From Metapseudomonas resinovorans DSM 21078 (lineage in GTDB: Bacteria; Pseudomonadota; Gammaproteobacteria; Pseudomonadales; Pseudomonadaceae), in NCBI RefSeq assembly GCF_000423545.1, contig NZ_AUIE01000001.1, positions 310,001-374,000 of the forward strand: a stretch of DNA of 64,000 nt. Direction: 5' to 3'. Positions 7,925 to 16,488 of the stretch are shown here, in pieces. How positions within the stretch are numbered: the stretch's first letter is position 1; each line of letters begins with the position of its first letter. Under the pieces are notes generated by a model, which ran no database searches, was not told the DNA's origin, and saw only the letters and a program-made list of their open reading frames with translations. Position numbers and translations under genes: made by a program.

Positions 7925-9238
7925 ATGCCCAGTGCCGTGATCATCGGAGCTTCGATAGGCGGCCTAGTGGCCGCAGCCCAGCTGAGGAAGTTGGGCTGGA
8001 ATGTCACCCTGCTTGAAAAAGGGCGAACCCTCGGGGGGCTGTACACGTCAGTGGATACCCCCTTCGGTGTTTGCGAGCTGGGTATGCACGTTCTCTACGT
8101 TGGGGATGCGCAGCGAGACCTGCTGGTCGAGATGTTCGGCGCCGACGTATTCATCGAGAAGCGCGGCGTGGAGGTGGATATCGGCTCTTCGTTCAATTGG
8201 GGGGGACTCAATCCCAACAGCATCTATCCCGATGTCCGTGGTCTGCCCGAGCGGGAACAGATACGTCAACAGATCCTGAAGCGACAGCAGCAGGGTAGTG
8301 GCGACAGTGCTATCAGCGAACTGTGCGCGCGCTTCGGGACCGTTGCGGCGCAACGGGTGGTCGCCCCCATTCTCGAAAAGCTCTGGAAACGGCCAGCAGA
8401 AGCGCTAGCTCCCGGAGCACTCCACTGCTTCTTTGACCTGCGGCGGATCGTCCTGTGTGATAAGTCGGAAACCGATTCTCTGAAGCAGGATCCATGGCTG
8501 GACGCCGTGATCGGGAACCCCTTGCAGGCTCAGCCAGCCGGGGAGGTTTACGGCGGTCGCAGAGCGTTGTTCTTCAGCTCCGCCGGCCATGACCTTTCCG
8601 TTCGTGCGCTGGATTACTTGCAGGGGTGTGGCGTTACCGTCGAGCTGGGTTGTGATGTGTGTCTGGAGGACGATGTGCTGATTTGCGATGGTCAGGCGCT
8701 GCACGAGCATTTCGATGCCTGCATCCTGGCCGGTCCGCTAGCCGCGCTGGACCCTGCCGTGATGGAGAGTCTCGACAGCGTCGAATTGTCGATCCTGTAT
8801 TTCAGGGTCGAACCGCTGACGATGCCGATTTACTACGTGCTGTGCCATGCAAGCGAGTTGGCGGCCAGCCGCATAGTCAACTATGGCGCTTACAACTTCC
8901 AGCATGCGCCTCACCTTGATGGGATTATGGCCGTCGAGGTGGTACATGAGATCGGGCAGCCTCCGTCGCTGGAGCAACTGACCGGTGAACTGCAATCAGT
9001 GCTGCCCGAAATCATTGTGCTCGATAGCTATGTGCTGCCACGTCGACTTCGGGTTGCCACGCCGAGCCTGGCCAATGCCGCCAGGCTGGATGAGCTGACC
9101 CGGCGACTCAGCGATCGGTCGGGGTTCCAGGTGCTCCACTTCACCGGCACACGCACTGACAAGGGCGTGTTCTTCTCCCATCAGACTATTGGAGCCGCGC
9201 ATGCAGCCGCACTGGATTGCTCACAAAAACTGCCTTGA
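7925..9238 (+). CDS. FAD/NAD(P)-binding oxidoreductase-like protein
   Basis: The protein (437 residues) opens with a dinucleotide-binding fold, VIIGASIGGLVAA, followed by the acidic end of the second strand in LLEKG and then RTLGGLY. This layout is that of protoporphyrinogen oxidase, amine oxidase or UDP-galactopyranose mutase-like flavoproteins. I do not recognise a specific substrate motif. An in-frame start exists far upstream (7529), but that region is the neighbouring gene in another frame; ATG 7925 is the natural start, two bases after the previous stop. It overlaps the next gene by 38 bases. In this locus it could oxidise, isomerise or reduce a sugar or acyl group, which is inference. 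Confidence 0.65.
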   Translation: MPSAVIIGASIGGLVAAAQLRKLGWNVTLLEKGRTLGGLYTSVDTPFGVCELGMHVLYVGDAQRDLLVEMFGADVFIEKRGVEVDIGSSFNWGGLNPNSIYPDVRGLPEREQIRQQILKRQQQGSGDSAISELCARFGTVAAQRVVAPILEKLWKRPAEALAPGALHCFFDLRRIVLCDKSETDSLKQDPWLDAVIGNPLQAQPAGEVYGGRRALFFSSAGHDLSVRALDYLQGCGVTVELGCDVCLEDDVLICDGQALHEHFDACILAGPLAALDPAVMESLDSVELSILYFRVEPLTMPIYYVLCHASELAASRIVNYGAYNFQHAPHLDGIMAVEVVHEIGQPPSLEQLTGELQSVLPEIIVLDSYVLPRRLRVATPSLANAARLDELTRRLSDRSGFQVLHFTGTRTDKGVFFSHQTIGAAHAAALDCSQKLP

Positions 9239-10343
9239 GATCGCTTCGATGCCGTTTTACTGGCGGCTCAGTGATCGCAGTGTTTCCGTTCCCGGCATAG
9301 AGCCGCGCATGCCGGTACGCCTAAAGTTGAACGCTGAGTTCGACTACTTGGAGCTCGCACTGACGGCCACGGAGCAGGCCGGTCTGGATCTTGCTTATCG
9401 GCAGGATGCCAACATCGGTTTCATCAACCCCGAGTCCGGGCAGATCGATACCTATGGGGCGAGCGTGAATGCGTTCTTCCTGGAGTCGGTTCAAGCGGCC
9501 CAGCCGAAGAAAATCTTTGAGATTGGCTGCGGAGCGGGCTTCAGCATCGAGTTCATGCGTCAACGTGGCTGGCAGGTTACCGGTATTGATCCCTCCGAAT
9601 ATTCGTTGCGGTGGAGCAAGCGCCTAGGTTTCGAATTGATCAACCAGTTTTTTGATGTGGATGCTATGGGGTTGCACGCGGATTTCGTTTTCTGCAACGA
9701 CGTCTTCGAGCACGTAGGGGCTGTGGTCGAGTTTTCCCGGAATGTCTGCAAGGCTCTGGTGCCTGGGGGTACCTTCGCTTTTGCGACGACCAACTCGACG
9801 CAGTCGATCATGGTCGGCGACATCTCGATGCTGGAGCACCAGCACGTCAATATGTTCACGGAAACATCCATTGGTCGAATCCTGCGGGCGGCCGGATTCA
9901 ACGAGGTGCGAATCGACAGGGGCTCCTATGGCAATACGTTCCATGTCGTAGCACGCAAGGGAGCCGGTTCTTTCCAGTCGGAAGAGGGGCGGCCCGTTTG
10001 TGATGGCTATTTCGAGCGTGCACAGCAGAGAATCGAGGCATTCGCGGGGCTGTATTCGAACTTCGATGGTCGTTGCGGCTACTACGCACCGTTGCGCTGC
10101 ATTCCTTACTTGGCCACGGTGGGCGATTTTGGTGAACACGACCTGTTCGACTCCAACCCAAGCTGGCACGACAAATTCATCGATGGCTATGCACGCCCCA
10201 TCCGCTCGCCGCAGAACATCGTCCCCGGCGAGCATTGCGCTTTCTTCGTCGGGTCCACCACGTTCTTCGAGGAAATTCGCAAGGGGTTGGTATCACGGGG
10301 CGTTGCCGCCGGACTAATTCACGGCGTCGGTACCCTGGTATGA
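9201..10343 (+). CDS. Class I SAM-dependent methyltransferase
   Basis: The 380-residue protein contains a methyltransferase core with motif I IFEIGCGAGFS at about residue 108, an acidic residue after the second strand in VTGIDPS, and the post-II segment FVFCNDVFEHVG. Flanking N- and C-terminal parts of about 90 and 150 residues resemble those of glycan-locus methyltransferases, but I cannot place them in a named family. ATG 9201 is preceded at six bases by GGAG; an alternative TTG at 9189 lacks this. The gene overlaps the previous one by 38 bases. Its codon use is visibly richer in A/T than the rfb genes upstream, which marks the start of the compositionally foreign stretch. The acceptor is unknown. 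Confidence 0.72.
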   Translation: MQPHWIAHKNCLEIASMPFYWRLSDRSVSVPGIEPRMPVRLKLNAEFDYLELALTATEQAGLDLAYRQDANIGFINPESGQIDTYGASVNAFFLESVQAAQPKKIFEIGCGAGFSIEFMRQRGWQVTGIDPSEYSLRWSKRLGFELINQFFDVDAMGLHADFVFCNDVFEHVGAVVEFSRNVCKALVPGGTFAFATTNSTQSIMVGDISMLEHQHVNMFTETSIGRILRAAGFNEVRIDRGSYGNTFHVVARKGAGSFQSEEGRPVCDGYFERAQQRIEAFAGLYSNFDGRCGYYAPLRCIPYLATVGDFGEHDLFDSNPSWHDKFIDGYARPIRSPQNIVPGEHCAFFVGSTTFFEEIRKGLVSRGVAAGLIHGVGTLV

Positions 10344-10425
10344 GCCAGGCCATCTTGAAGGCTTGATCTTGCCGGCTGCTGGTAGAGCATGGTTTTCAAC
10401 ATCATTTTCCGGAGAGACTTCCTGC

Positions 10426-11154
10426 ATGAACGCGACTGACCCGTTCGATTCAGATATGCAGACTCAGATCGAGGGCCTCAAGGCTGACCGAGATGTTCAG
10501 GCGCTGTCGCGCATCTGGCTGCGTGAGACTTCACCTCACCGCTATGTCTACAACTTTAAGTGGATGGGGCGGCCGATCATCCAGTTTCCCCAGGACATGA
10601 TGGCGATGCAGGAGATCGTCTGGGCCACCCGTCCGGACCTGATCATCGAGACCGGCGTGGCACACGGGGGATCGGTCCTCTACTACGCGTCCCTGCTCGA
10701 GCTGATGGGGCATGGCGAAGTCATTGGCATCGACATCGAGATCCGTGCACATAACCGCAAAGCCATCGAAGAACATCCAATGAATCGCCGCTTGCGGTTG
10801 ATCGAGGGCTCCTCCATCGACCCGAACGTGATCGCGCAGGTGCAAGAGCTCGCGAAAGGCAAACGGGCAATAGTGGTGCTCGACTCCAACCATTCCCATG
10901 ACCACGTTCTGGCAGAGCTGCGCGCGTACGCCCCTCTGGTCTGCAAGGGCGGGTACTGCGTTGTGATGGATACGGTGGTAGAGGACTTGCCCGCGTCGCT
11001 GATCGCCGAGGGTAGGCCCTGGAGCCTTGGAAACAACCCAAAGACGGCGGTTCACGAATTCCTCAAGGAAAGCGACGAGTTTGTTATCGACAGAGATCTC
11101 GAGGCGAAGTTGTTGATAACCGTCGCGCCGGATGGCTACCTGAAGCGAATTTGA
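10426..11154 (+). CDS. CmcI-like (cephalosporin hydroxylase / rhamnosyl O-methyltransferase) family methyltransferase
   Basis: The protein (242 residues) matches the CmcI family, whose members are SAM-dependent O-methyltransferases despite the hydroxylase name. It shows YNFKWMGRPIIQFPQDM, motif I LIIETGVAHGGS near residue 71, VIGIDIEIR, and an intact acidic/His segment VVLDSNHSHDHV that fits the family metal site, then VVMDT. ATG 10426 follows GGAGAG at nine bases; the longer frame from 10363 has no such site. An 82-base gap separates it from the previous gene, with no promoter or terminator that I can support. It likely methylates a hydroxyl of a glycan sugar. Confidence 0.78.
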   Translation: MNATDPFDSDMQTQIEGLKADRDVQALSRIWLRETSPHRYVYNFKWMGRPIIQFPQDMMAMQEIVWATRPDLIIETGVAHGGSVLYYASLLELMGHGEVIGIDIEIRAHNRKAIEEHPMNRRLRLIEGSSIDPNVIAQVQELAKGKRAIVVLDSNHSHDHVLAELRAYAPLVCKGGYCVVMDTVVEDLPASLIAEGRPWSLGNNPKTAVHEFLKESDEFVIDRDLEAKLLITVAPDGYLKRI

Positions 11155-11189
11155 AGTTCTGCGTTTATTAAATAATTGATGGGTGTGCT

Positions 11190-14100
11190 ATGCAGCAGCC
11201 GATGTTGACGGTGGTTGTGACCTCCTACAACTATTCGAGATACATATCTCGATGTGTTGAAAGCATTCTGGATCAGGACTTCTCAGATTTTGAGTTGCTC
11301 ATCCTGGACAACAACTCGACGGATGACACGGTCGAGATCGTTTCTGAGTACCTGAAGGATGAGCGGGTTCGGTTGATTCAGCATGAGCAGAATATTGGTG
11401 TATGCCTGAATTTCAGCCTGGCCTTCCAGGCCGGTACCGGGCGTTACCTGTCTATCGTCAGTGCGGATGACTGTCTGTTGCCTGGGCACTTTTCCCGCCT
11501 CGTCGGATCATTGCAGGAGAACCCATCCTGTGTGCTTGCCTATTCACCCATCATGCTTATGGACGCCGCCGGAGATCTGCAGGGTGCGCAGAAGCATCCG
11601 GGGTATGCCAAGACTTCGTATCAGGGGGGGAGGAGCGAGTTCGTAGATCTGCTTGCCTATGATTGCTATGTGACATTGTGCGGGGTTGTATTTGATCGCG
11701 AAAAGATAGCGAGTGATCTTTATTTAAATATTGACGCGTGGGGTGGGGCAGACTGGGAACTGTTTGTCAGACTTGCACTGAAGTACAAGGACTTTGCATT
11801 CGAAGTGGCCCCAGGGTCCTGTTATCGATCGCATGATAGCCAGTACTCGCGTACGAATTTCTATGGTTCCTTGGAACCGCTCTATACGCATCTTTTCATT
11901 TTGGAAAGATATGCGGACGAACTGCTACGTGATCATGCTTCCGCTGCAGCGAACGTTGCAGGATATCTGCGTATACGCATGGCGCAATACGACAGCTCCG
12001 TCTATGCGCATATCCAGCAGCGCCTGACATCTGTGCTCGACAAGCTGGAAGGAACCGCAGCAGCCGGTGTTCCCACGGACGGGAATGCCCTGATGGTCGT
12101 CGCAGTGCCTTCCTCGGGCGAAGCGGTAGTTGGCGATGAAACGTGGCGCGAGATATCGGACACTGCTGGCGACACGCTGTTCTTGAACGGGTGCACTCAT
12201 GAAGGCTTGGCTTCGATAAGCGAAGAGGTCAAAGGCGCGTCCTGCCAGCATCTCCTGCTTGCTGAACCAGGCTTTGTACCGGACATGCGGCAACTCGTGT
12301 CGGCCCGAGAGCACCTCGACCGGAATGAGGACACTGCCGCAATCTGTTTCACAAAGGGCGATTGGGCGGGTGCGCACGCATCCTTCGATTGGTCGATCGG
12401 CGCACAAGCCGGGGCCGTACTGTGTCGAAAGTCGACTTTCGTCAAAGTGGGCGGCTACTCACCGGCAATGGTCCTTGGCGGCGGGCTGTGGGATTTCCTG
12501 ATCAAGGTTTTACGCAGTGGATATGAGGTGCAGGCCCGCGCCCTGCCTTTCGACTCGCGCATTGACAGCGTGGACAGCGGACTTGCGTGGGCCTCTGTCG
12601 TCTTCAGGAACACCGAGTGCTTTGCTTCCGAGGAAATCATCCGTGCTGCCGGCCTGCTGCTGGAGAGCAAGGATGAGTGGTCAAACAAGGTCAACGAGGT
12701 CCTCCAACTTTCCCCTTCCTGTGGGTCTGCGCATTTCATGATTCAGTTAGGAGGGAAGAGCGCTGGACAGAAGTCTTCCTCTCCTTACTTTTCGGTGGTG
12801 CTGACCACTTTCAACCGCGCCAACCTCCTGCGTGATGCATTGGATAGCCTCGCTGCACAGCGATTCACCGATTTTGAGGTGATTCTGGTCAACGACAATG
12901 GTGAGCCGGTTGAGTCCATACTCACCGGCTATGACTTCCCCATAACCTACATCCGTCAGGGGCGTAACCGAGGTCCGGCCGCTGCCCGCAATGCGGCATT
13001 GCGCCTTGCTCGTGGCGAATATGTCGTGTACTTGGATGACGACGATCTGTTCCTCCCGAACCATTTGAAGGAACTGGTCCAGGCGATTGGAACCCATCCC
13101 GAGACTGTTGTGTACACCGATGCGGTTTTCATCACCGAGACTATCGACGGAGGCAGGCGGATCGAGCTGGCTCGTGAGCAACGATACGCTCATCACGGCT
13201 ATTCCAAAGAGCGCTTGCTAGTCAATAACTACATTCCGATTAATACCTTCGCTTGTCCGCGGTCGCTTGCTCTCGCAGTTGGTGATTTCGATGAATCTTT
13301 GGCGGGGCTGGAAGATTGGGACTTCTTGATGCGGCTTGCGGCGCGCACGACGTTTCGGCACGTTCGTAGTGAAACGGTCGAAGTGCGGATGCGCCAGGTT
13401 GAGCCGGCCCGTCGCTCGGAGCAGGCATTAAAGGACTATCCGGCACTGTATCGCGAACTCTACTCGCGCCATTCCGATGGCGGCAGCGTTGCGGTGCGTG
13501 CTGGTCGGGACGAGATGCTGCGGCGGATAGGGGGATTAGGGACGGGAGTTCGTCTTCAGGACTGGCTGACGAAGCGTTCGCTGACTACCGTCCAACAGCG
13601 CTTAGTGGAGGAACGCCTGGCCCATTGCGGCGAGGGACCTTCCGTCGGGGTCGTGATGCTCGACCTCAAGGGCGACAAAGCGGCGCTGGCTGCCACCCTG
13701 GCGTCCCTCAATCCGTCGCGCCTGACCTATTGCAATATTCAGCCGTTGCTGCTGACCGTTGCGCAATCGGCTGCGGACGGCTTCTGCGGTCGGATCGTCG
13801 AGATATCTCCGGATGCCTGGGTGATGCCGCTCAACCAGGCGCTGCAGACCGCCGATTTCGACTGGCTCGTCCTAGTCAACGCCGGCGAGGAGCTAACGCC
13901 CAACGGTCTGCTGATGGCGTGCCTGGAATTGCTGACGGCGCCCGATTGCCGGGCTGTGTATTGCGACCAGATGTACCGTCAGGCGAATGGCGATCTGGGC
14001 GCCGCCTTCCGACCGGCATTCAACCTCGACTACCTGCTCAGCTTCCCGGCGGGCATGGCCCATCACTGGTTGTTCCGTCGGGATGTGCTGCTCGAGGCCG

Positions 14101-16184
14101 GCGGTTTCGATGCGGGGCTCCCACGGGCGGTGGAGCTGGACATGATTTTGCGGCTGATCGGCTCTGGCGGACTTGCCGGGCTCGGACACATCGCCGAGCC
14201 GCTGCTCATCACCGATGCGCCGGCCGTATTCGACATCGAAGATGAGCGCGTGGCGATCCTGCGTCATCTACAGGAGCGGGGCTACGAGCAACCCAGGATC
14301 GAATCCAGTGAGCCGGGGCAGTATTGCGTCTACTACGGGCACTCGCAGCAGCCGATGGTGTCGTTGCTGGTCCTGGCTGGCAGCCATCTGGCGCGACTGC
14401 AACGTTGTGTGGAAAGCCTGCTGGAAACGACCCGTTATCCGCACTACGAACTGTTGCTGATCGAGAGCGATCCTTCGGCGGGCGAGGTCAGGGACTGGCT
14501 GAAGGCTCTCGAAGGCATGGGTGAGGCGCGCCTAAGGACCGTCTGGCCTGCTGCTGCGCAACTCGGTGTGGCTGCTGCGCTGAATCTGGCGGCCGGCCAG
14601 GCGAAGGGCGAATACCTGCTCATGCTTTCGCCGGACACGGCGGTGATCGATGAGCAGTGGCTGGACGAGTTGGTCAATCACGCCCAGCGTCCGGAAGTCG
14701 GCGTGGTTGGGGGTAAGCTCCTTGCCGCGGATGGCACGATTCGCCATGCAGGGCTGATACTCGGCCTGGAAGGGCCGGTGGGGCGCCCGTTCGTAGGCGA
14801 ATCCCCGAACGCCCCTGGCTACCTGCAGCGCCTGCAGGTCGACCAGGACTACAGCGCTGTGAGCCGGGACTGCTTGATGATTGCCCGGGAGCTGTACGAG
14901 GCCCTTGGCGGAATCGCTGAAGACCTGCCGGAGCGCTACGTCGACGCGGACATTTGCCTGCGTGCCCGGCAGGCGGGCTACCTGACGGTCTGGGCGGCGA
15001 GCGCGAAACTGATGCTCGATGCGGACGAGACGCCCGTTGCCTCCGGGGATGAGCAGGATGCCTTCTATGCTCGGTGGTTGCCGGTGCTGGCTCGCGACCC
15101 GGCGTACAACCCCAACTTCTCGCTGGCCCAGCCAGGCGGCTTCAAACTGGCCGACACCGCGCTGTCCTGGCGTCCGCTTTCTTCCTGGAAGCCGCTGCCG
15201 ACAGTGCTGGCCCATCCGGCGGACCAGTTCGGCTGTGGTCACTACCGCGTCATGCAGCCCTTCGCGGCCCTGCAACAGGCAGGGATGGTCGACGGTGCGC
15301 TGTCGATGGGGCTGATGCACGTGACCGATCTGGAGCGCTATGCGCCGGACACTATCGTGCTGCAACGGCAGATCGGCGACGAGCGTCTGGAGGCGATGCG
15401 CCGGATGAAGGCTTTCTCCGGGGCATTCAAGGTCTACGAGCTGGACGACTATCTGCTGAACCTGCCCATGAAGAGCGCGCACCGCCAGCACATGCCCAAG
15501 GACATCCTCAAGTCCCTGCGGCGCGGCCTGGGGTTCGTCGATCGCTTCGTGGTATCCACCGAGCCGCTCGCCGAGGCCTTTGCCGGCATGCACGATGACA
15601 TCCTGGTGGTCGAGAACCGTCTGCCGGTCGGCTGGTGGCAGGGGCTGCAGGGCCAGCGTCGGGTTTCCGCCAAGCCGCGAGTGGGCTGGGCGGGTGGTTC
15701 GAGCCATACCGGCGACCTGGAACTGATCGAGGACGTTGTGAAAGCGTTGGCGAACCAAGTGGAGTGGGTCTTCTTCGGCATGTGTCCGGAGTCCATGCGC
15801 CCCTACGTCCACGAGTTCCACCCCGGTGTGGCCATCGAGCAGTATCCGGCGGCGCTGGCGCGCTTGAACCTGGATCTGGCCCTGGCTCCGGTCGAGTTGA
15901 ACCTGTTCAACGAGTGCAAGAGCAACCTGCGTCTGCTGGAGTACGGCGCCTGCGGTTTCCCGGTGATCTGCAGTGACATCCGCTGCTATCAGGGCGACCT
16001 GCCGGTGACCCGCGTGAAGAACCGCTTCAAGGACTGGGTGGAGGCAATCCATATGCACCTGGCTGACCTGGATGCCACTGCCCGCATGGGTGACGAGCTC
16101 CAGACCGTGGTTCGCCGGGACTGGATGCTGGAAGGTCGCAACCTTGAGCTCTGGCTCAAGGGCTGGACGCCCGGTTCGCTCTAA
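11190..16184 (+). CDS. Giant multidomain glycosyltransferase (probable flagellin glycan transferase)
   Basis: This is a 1664-residue cytosolic protein without membrane segments. Domain 1 (about 1-230) is a GT-A family 2 transferase: VVVTSYNYSRY and the Asp pair D93-D94 in SADD. A degenerate GT2-like segment follows (about 300-500). A second clear GT2 domain starts at Y533 (VVLTTFNRANLL) with acidic run D616-D619 and VEVRMRQVEPAR. Two further GT2-like repeats cover about 810-1050 and 1055-1330. The C-terminus (about 1335-1664) is GT-B-like, with FGCGHYRVMQPF, VGWAGGSSHTGD and LLEYGACGFPVICSD. It lies immediately upstream of fliC, the position of Fgt-type flagellin glycosyltransferases in other pseudomonads. 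Base composition changes sharply near 13550-13600 inside the gene, suggesting a fusion of an imported N-half to a resident C-half. A terminator follows. Confidence 0.85.
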   Translation: MQQPMLTVVVTSYNYSRYISRCVESILDQDFSDFELLILDNNSTDDTVEIVSEYLKDERVRLIQHEQNIGVCLNFSLAFQAGTGRYLSIVSADDCLLPGHFSRLVGSLQENPSCVLAYSPIMLMDAAGDLQGAQKHPGYAKTSYQGGRSEFVDLLAYDCYVTLCGVVFDREKIASDLYLNIDAWGGADWELFVRLALKYKDFAFEVAPGSCYRSHDSQYSRTNFYGSLEPLYTHLFILERYADELLRDHASAAANVAGYLRIRMAQYDSSVYAHIQQRLTSVLDKLEGTAAAGVPTDGNALMVVAVPSSGEAVVGDETWREISDTAGDTLFLNGCTHEGLASISEEVKGASCQHLLLAEPGFVPDMRQLVSAREHLDRNEDTAAICFTKGDWAGAHASFDWSIGAQAGAVLCRKSTFVKVGGYSPAMVLGGGLWDFLIKVLRSGYEVQARALPFDSRIDSVDSGLAWASVVFRNTECFASEEIIRAAGLLLESKDEWSNKVNEVLQLSPSCGSAHFMIQLGGKSAGQKSSSPYFSVVLTTFNRANLLRDALDSLAAQRFTDFEVILVNDNGEPVESILTGYDFPITYIRQGRNRGPAAARNAALRLARGEYVVYLDDDDLFLPNHLKELVQAIGTHPETVVYTDAVFITETIDGGRRIELAREQRYAHHGYSKERLLVNNYIPINTFACPRSLALAVGDFDESLAGLEDWDFLMRLAARTTFRHVRSETVEVRMRQVEPARRSEQALKDYPALYRELYSRHSDGGSVAVRAGRDEMLRRIGGLGTGVRLQDWLTKRSLTTVQQRLVEERLAHCGEGPSVGVVMLDLKGDKAALAATLASLNPSRLTYCNIQPLLLTVAQSAADGFCGRIVEISPDAWVMPLNQALQTADFDWLVLVNAGEELTPNGLLMACLELLTAPDCRAVYCDQMYRQANGDLGAAFRPAFNLDYLLSFPAGMAHHWLFRRDVLLEAGGFDAGLPRAVELDMILRLIGSGGLAGLGHIAEPLLITDAPAVFDIEDERVAILRHLQERGYEQPRIESSEPGQYCVYYGHSQQPMVSLLVLAGSHLARLQRCVESLLETTRYPHYELLLIESDPSAGEVRDWLKALEGMGEARLRTVWPAAAQLGVAAALNLAAGQAKGEYLLMLSPDTAVIDEQWLDELVNHAQRPEVGVVGGKLLAADGTIRHAGLILGLEGPVGRPFVGESPNAPGYLQRLQVDQDYSAVSRDCLMIARELYEALGGIAEDLPERYVDADICLRARQAGYLTVWAASAKLMLDADETPVASGDEQDAFYARWLPVLARDPAYNPNFSLAQPGGFKLADTALSWRPLSSWKPLPTVLAHPADQFGCGHYRVMQPFAALQQAGMVDGALSMGLMHVTDLERYAPDTIVLQRQIGDERLEAMRRMKAFSGAFKVYELDDYLLNLPMKSAHRQHMPKDILKSLRRGLGFVDRFVVSTEPLAEAFAGMHDDILVVENRLPVGWWQGLQGQRRVSAKPRVGWAGGSSHTGDLELIEDVVKALANQVEWVFFGMCPESMRPYVHEFHPGVAIEQYPAALARLNLDLALAPVELNLFNECKSNLRLLEYGACGFPVICSDIRCYQGDLPVTRVKNRFKDWVEAIHMHLADLDATARMGDELQTVVRRDWMLEGRNLELWLKGWTPGSL

Positions 16185-16206
16185 AGCTCCTGGCGTCGAA
16201 GCCGTC

Positions 16207-16230
16207 AAGGCCCCGCATGTGCGGGGCCTT
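16207..16230 (+). terminator. Rho-independent-type terminator after the glycosylation operon
   Basis: A perfect ten-base-pair stem (AAGGCCCCGC / GCGGGGCCTT) closes a four-base loop and is followed by GTCGTTT. It starts 22 bases after the glycosyltransferase stop and separates the sugar operon from fliC. The T tract is short but the stem is very strong. Confidence 0.8.
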
Positions 16231-16281
16231 GTCGTTTCCGGACGTGGGCAGGGCATCCTGCCGGATCGGTCAGCATCCCCC

Positions 16282-16308
16282 TAAAGTTTTCCGGAGGGTG
16301 GTCGAAAA
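16282..16308 (+). promoter_or_regulatory. Second, weaker sigma-28 (FliA)-like site upstream of fliC
   Basis: TAAAGTTT (perfect -35) is followed after 11 bases by GTCGAAAA, which agrees with GCCGATAA at six of eight positions. It lies 89 bases upstream of the stronger site. It could be a real secondary promoter or a decayed duplicate. Confidence 0.4.
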
Positions 16309-16370
16309 GCTGACTGGATGGCGGACGTTGGCGTGGCAAGCCTCGGGCAAGAAATTTTTTTGAACGCCCC

Positions 16371-16397
16371 TAAAGCTTCCTCCGACACCGCCGATAC
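16371..16397 (+). promoter_or_regulatory. Sigma-28 (FliA) promoter of fliC
   Basis: TAAAGCTT-N11-GCCGATAC matches the consensus TAAAGTTT-N11-GCCGATAA at all but two positions and with exact spacing. It lies about 90 bases upstream of the fliC ATG. Flagellin genes of Pseudomonas are known FliA targets. Confidence 0.88.
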
Positions 16398-16488
16398 GAA
16401 GTACGAATGCGAACTTTACGGGTGCCTGGGCGATGCCCACCCAAGGTCGCAAGCTCAGGCAAACAAGCAGTCCTCGGAGGACACCACC

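Larger units (their letters stand above)
16185..16488 (+). other. fliC upstream region (304 bases, no gene)
   Basis: This gap holds the operon terminator (16207-16230), a weaker sigma-28-like site (16282-16308), a strong sigma-28 site (16371-16397) and a ribosome site CGGAGG (16475-16480) eight bases before the fliC ATG. An in-frame extension of fliC from 16318 exists but lies upstream of the strong promoter and is not a credible start. I see no other gene here. Confidence 0.8.

Noticed and set aside
10360-10375. AAGGCTTGATCTTGCC as a sigma-54 site before the CmcI-like gene
   Set aside because: The GG-GC gap is nine bases, one short of the required ten.
14532-16256. 574-codon minus-strand frame over the glycosyltransferase 3' half
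   Set aside because: Its sequence is His/Arg/Gln-rich shadow translation of the real gene, with no family motif.
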